This document shows positions 16,244-18,407 of a stretch of DNA of 18,407 nt, one piece after another. The notes below the pieces were generated by a model. The model saw nothing but the letters and a program-made list of their open reading frames with translations, did not search any database and was not told where the DNA came from. The DNA comes from Lachnospiraceae bacterium (GTDB lineage Bacteria; Bacillota_A; Clostridia; Lachnospirales; Lachnospiraceae). Each line of letters starts with the position of its first letter. The first letter of the stretch is position 1. The stretch spans positions 1 to 18,407 of the forward strand of contig JAILDD010000271.1 in assembly GCA_024689605.1 (NCBI GenBank), read 5' to 3'. Both the position numbers and the translations under genes were made by a program.

Positions 16244-16272
16244 ATGATATAAAAAAAAAACCGGTTTCGCAA
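16244..16272 (-). promoter_or_regulatory. possible AraC promoter overlapping the tRNA terminator
   Basis: On the minus strand TTGCGA (16272-16267), a 17-base spacer and TATCAT (16249-16244) would start transcription about at the ATG. The -35 box lies in the loop and stem of the tRNA terminator. The match is moderate. Confidence 0.3.
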
Positions 16273-16281
16273 GGAAACCGG
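16251..16281 (-). terminator. intrinsic terminator of the tRNA gene
   Basis: On the minus strand CCGGTTTC, a five-base loop and GAAACCGG form an eight-pair stem followed by ten T residues. It begins eight bases after the tRNA 3' end. Confidence 0.85.
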
Positions 16282-16288
16282 CTTAGTA

Positions 16289-16362
16289 TGTGCGTGACAG
16301 GATTCGAACCCACGACCTTCTGGTCCGTAGCCAGACGCTCTATCCAGCTGAGCTACACGCAC
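16289..16362 (-). tRNA. tRNA-Arg (anticodon ACG)
   Basis: The 74-base minus-strand sequence folds as a full cloverleaf: acceptor GTGCGTG with CACGCAC (seven Watson-Crick pairs), D stem GCTC/GAGC, anticodon stem TCTGG/CCAGA around CTACGGA (anticodon ACG, read as ICG), variable loop AGGTC, and T loop TTCGAAT. The T stem GTGGG/CCTGT has three G-U wobble pairs in a row at its outer end. The discriminator base is A and CCA is not encoded. It reads CGU, CGC and CGA codons after adenosine-to-inosine editing. Confidence 0.95.
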
Positions 16363-16382
16363 TTGCTTAACGACCATTGCGT

Positions 16383-16411
16383 AGGATAACACAAGCAGAA
16401 GAAATTGTCAA
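16383..16411 (-). promoter_or_regulatory. promoter of tRNA-Arg
   Basis: On the minus strand a perfect TTGACA (16411-16406), a 17-base spacer and TATCCT (16388-16383) put the transcription start some 15 bases before the tRNA 5' end. Confidence 0.75.
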
Positions 16412-16548
16412 ATTGAAAAATAAATTTTGGGGTGTTATCATAAAATGATTCGTCAGTAAAAGGTGCTTTCACACACAGGCTTGCGTGCATGATACTTTTG
16501 GCGAGTTAATCTTTAAAATAAATAATCAAGACCAGTTCGGAGGACAAA

Positions 16549-17541
16549 ATGACAAAATCAAAGATTGAGCCCCACAGGTGTTTTATAAGCTCCATAGATG
16601 CGGGGGCAGCATATGTGGATTATAACGAATACACGCTGGATCCCGATGGGGAGATATATGATTATATTCTGCAGCTGATCGCATACAATTATGACAATGT
16701 TGCCTCCAGGAAGGCAGTATATGACGAGGATTCCTTTCTGGCTGCCATAGTTCCTGAAAATGCAGATGGGTTTGATGCGTTCGTGGACGTGGTGGCTGAT
16801 GAAATGCATGATCTCCTGAAGCAGGTCTCTGAAATGAGTCCGGGCAGCGGTCTGTTTGTGTATGCAACTGTTGACGAACAGCCGGTCATTGCTTTTTTCA
16901 AGCTTAATTATCAGACTAAATTCTCCTGTGAGAAGAATTCGGATGGCGAGCTTACCTGGACCAAGGATTACAGGCTGCTTCCTTCACACACACAGAAGGA
17001 ATACGATTACTTTTTTATAAATGTTTTTGAAAACAGGGTTTCCATGTCAGACTCCAAATGTATGGTGGATGGACAGTACGTAAATTATATGGCTGAATGT
17101 ATCCTGAAGATCAGTCTGAGGAAGTCTGAAAAAGAAGTTGTAAAAGTTATACAGGATGTCATGACCAATACCATAAAGGAATGCTATGAGGATGAGGCTC
17201 CCCAGAAGATCTTTGAGTACAGACGTGTGGTAGCAGACACCGCCAGGGAAGAAGGCGAGATCAATCCCAAACGTATCAGGGATACGGTTTTTTCCGGCAA
17301 CGAAAAGGCTATGGAACGTTACGAGCAGCAGGCGGCCGATCTGGAGATAAAGGAGCAGCCGGTGTATGTAAGTCCCAAGACAAGAAGGAGCCTTGCGAAG
17401 AAGCAGAAGATTACAACAAAGAGCGGAATAGAACTTCTGGTGCCGGTTGACCTTTTGTCGGATAAGAATGTTTTCTCTTTCAGGCAGGAAAACGGGATGG
17501 TGTCCATTGTTATAAATGATATGAGCGGCGAGGTAAAGTGA
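16549..17541 (+). CDS. 37-kDa nucleoid-associated protein (NdpA/YejK-like)
   Basis: A 330-residue cytosolic protein close in length to Escherichia coli YejK (about 335). The best match I can see is the NA37 nucleoid-associated family: an N-terminal region with a lone-helix pattern up to LLKQVSEMSPGSGLFVYA, a central VIAFFKLNYQTKF strand pair, KDYRLLPSHTQKEYDYFFIN, and a C terminus with ITTKSGIELLVPVDLLSDK followed by VSIVINDMSGEVK, typical of Firmicute members. GGAGGAC lies shortly before the ATG at 16549. Family members bind DNA or nucleoid in E. coli, but Firmicute homologues are little studied, so the molecular role is uncertain. It stands alone, divergent from the tRNA gene, and is followed by an independent promoter. 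Confidence 0.72.
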   Translation: MTKSKIEPHRCFISSIDAGAAYVDYNEYTLDPDGEIYDYILQLIAYNYDNVASRKAVYDEDSFLAAIVPENADGFDAFVDVVADEMHDLLKQVSEMSPGSGLFVYATVDEQPVIAFFKLNYQTKFSCEKNSDGELTWTKDYRLLPSHTQKEYDYFFINVFENRVSMSDSKCMVDGQYVNYMAECILKISLRKSEKEVVKVIQDVMTNTIKECYEDEAPQKIFEYRRVVADTAREEGEINPKRIRDTVFSGNEKAMERYEQQAADLEIKEQPVYVSPKTRRSLAKKQKITTKSGIELLVPVDLLSDKNVFSFRQENGMVSIVINDMSGEVK

Positions 17542-17562
17542 TCCCCCGGCAATAACAATGGA

Positions 17563-17591
17563 TTGCTAACAGCCGCAGTTTGTGGTATAGT
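17563..17591 (+). promoter_or_regulatory. promoter of the SEC-C gene (extended -10)
   Basis: TTGCTA and TATAGT are 17 bases apart, and TGG precedes the -10 hexamer. The leader is about 80 bases. The -35 box overlaps an inverted repeat GCAAT/ATTGC (about 17550-17567), which may be chance. Confidence 0.65.
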
Positions 17592-17676
17592 ATGTTGACG
17601 TACGAAACGGTAATGATGCCTGAATGTGTGGGTGCAGCCGGGCATAATATTTAAGGATAAATAAAGGAGATAAAGC

Positions 17677-18186
17677 ATGACACTTCTTGAAGAATGGCAC
17701 AAAAAAGCCTATGATACACAGAACCACAGCAGAGAGTCCCTTAAGAGACTGTGGGATGACTATTTTGCAAAAGAGCAGGCAATATATGCTCAGCTCTTAA
17801 AAGAGCCGGATACTGAAGTAAAGGGAACCGTAAAGGGTCTTGCAGAGAAGTATGATATTTCACTTATGTATATGGTGGGATTCCTTGAGGGCATACAGGA
17901 GAGCCTTAAGGTTGAGAATCCTATCGATACCATGGATGAGAATACTGAAGTTTCACTGGCTTTTGATAAGGAAATGCTTTTCAAAAATATGGTTGATGCC
18001 AAGGCTGAGTGGCTTTACAACCTTCCTGAATGGAATGCAATATTCGATGAGGAAAAGCGTGTAGCTCTTACAAAGGAAGCAAAGGAGATGGGAACTGTGA
18101 AGAAGCCTGAAAAGATTTATCCCAACGATCCCTGTCCTTGCGGAAGCGGAAAGAAATACAAGAAGTGCTGCGGCAAAGCAGGCTGA
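17677..18186 (+). CDS. SEC-C zinc-motif protein
   Basis: A 169-residue soluble protein. Residues 1-145 are mostly helical and charged, with no family name that I recognise. The C-terminal YPNDPCPCGSGKKYKKCCG is a complete SEC-C zinc-binding motif (CPCGSGKKYKKCC), as found at the end of SecA and on many stand-alone proteins. The start has a strong ribosome-binding site, AAAGGAG, eight bases before the ATG. A promoter and a terminator flank it, so it appears to be transcribed alone. SEC-C tails can bind zinc and contact partner proteins or ribosomes, but nothing here shows which. The downstream CobW-family gene, often linked to zinc, may be relevant. Confidence 0.85.
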   Translation: MTLLEEWHKKAYDTQNHSRESLKRLWDDYFAKEQAIYAQLLKEPDTEVKGTVKGLAEKYDISLMYMVGFLEGIQESLKVENPIDTMDENTEVSLAFDKEMLFKNMVDAKAEWLYNLPEWNAIFDEEKRVALTKEAKEMGTVKKPEKIYPNDPCPCGSGKKYKKCCGKAG

Positions 18187-18193
18187 TGATATG

Positions 18194-18224
18194 AGGGGCT
18201 GCCGGAAAGGGGAGCCTCTTTTTT
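18194..18224 (+). terminator. intrinsic terminator after the SEC-C gene
   Basis: AGGGGCT (18194-18200) pairs with AGCCTCT (18213-18219) with one G-U pair. Inner CC/GG pairs may extend the stem. Five or more T residues follow. Confidence 0.75.
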
Positions 18225-18269
18225 ACAGTTTTAGGACTTAGAGTATTAAGCAAAACGGAGGAAAAAAAG

Positions 18270-18407
18270 ATGACAAAAATAGATGTTATATCAGGATTTC
18301 TCGGGGCAGGAAAGACCACTCTTATAAAGAAACTCCTTGCTGAGGCATGGAAAGGTGAGCAGGTAGTGCTTATCGAGAATGAATTCGGAGAGATAGGAAT
18401 AGACGGC
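18270..18407 (+). CDS. CobW/COG0523 P-loop GTPase (3' partial)
   Basis: The first 46 codons of a G3E-family GTPase; the rest lies outside the window. The visible part begins MTKIDVISGFLGAGKTTLIK, with the Walker A motif GxxGxGKTT, and continues LIENEFGEIGIDG, the characteristic ENEFG strand and loop of the CobW/YeiR/ZNG1 group. These proteins use GTP to deliver metals, often zinc or cobalt, to target enzymes. CGGAGGAAAA stands before the ATG. Being cut off, it cannot be sorted into a subgroup, and the CxCC metal-binding motif of the family lies beyond the window end. Confidence 0.9.
   Translation, partial: MTKIDVISGFLGAGKTTLIKKLLAEAWKGEQVVLIENEFGEIGIDG

Noticed and set aside
15952..16389. 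Plus-strand frame across the AraC start and the tRNA gene
   Set aside because: It runs antisense through both the regulator and the tRNA and has no ribosome-binding site.
16237..16392. N-terminal extension of the AraC frame through the tRNA gene
   Set aside because: The extra residues (AQLDRASGYGPEGRGFE) are the well-known false translation of the antisense-frame tRNA-Arg sequence; the real start is the ATG at 16236.

Overview
The window reads as an ordinary chromosomal segment of an anaerobic, mid-GC Gram-positive bacterium, most likely a member of the Lachnospiraceae (Clostridia). The evidence is strong Shine-Dalgarno sequences, lipobox lipoproteins instead of periplasmic proteins, a class B sortase, a DegV protein, a YARHG-domain protein, a GerMN lipoprotein beside comEC, and a tRNA without an encoded CCA. 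I see no insertion sequence, phage gene, CRISPR array or rRNA. The family assignment is inference from gene content, not from an alignment.

Layout. (1) 1-2048: the end of an arginine biosynthesis operon, argB (5' end cut by the window) and argD. (2) 2096-8333: a promoter followed by five same-strand genes: a ComEA-like DNA-binding lipoprotein, an OmpR-type response regulator, a HAMP sensor histidine kinase, a GerMN-domain lipoprotein and full-length ComEC/Rec2. The regulator-kinase-GerMN lipoprotein trio has the same domain order as actinobacterial mtrA-mtrB-lpqB and sits between the two DNA-uptake genes. (3) 8390-9489: a YunG-like small protein (+) convergent with an uncharacterised single-span membrane protein (-). 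(4) 9539-11592: a promoter and a two-gene larB-larC operon for the nickel-pincer nucleotide cofactor, with neither larE nor larA in view. (5) 11593-11872: a 280-base non-coding stretch with the degV promoter and a 12-bp perfect palindrome. (6) 11873-15249: degV, a zinc-ribbon/transmembrane/YARHG protein and a class B sortase, closely spaced or overlapping. (7) 15292-16411 (-): an AraC-family regulator, and upstream of it a tRNA-Arg(ACG) with its own consensus promoter and terminator. (8) 16549-18407: a 37-kDa nucleoid-associated (NdpA/YejK-like) protein, a SEC-C zinc-motif protein with promoter and terminator, and the first 46 codons of a CobW/COG0523 GTPase.

How the parts work together. ComEA would bind incoming double-stranded DNA outside the membrane and ComEC would take one strand through it. 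The embedded two-component system and GerMN lipoprotein could sense envelope state and control the locus, but this is inferred from position only. LarB and LarC supply two of the three steps of nickel-pincer cofactor synthesis. The sortase has no recognisable substrate in the window. The AraC regulator has no obvious target next to it.
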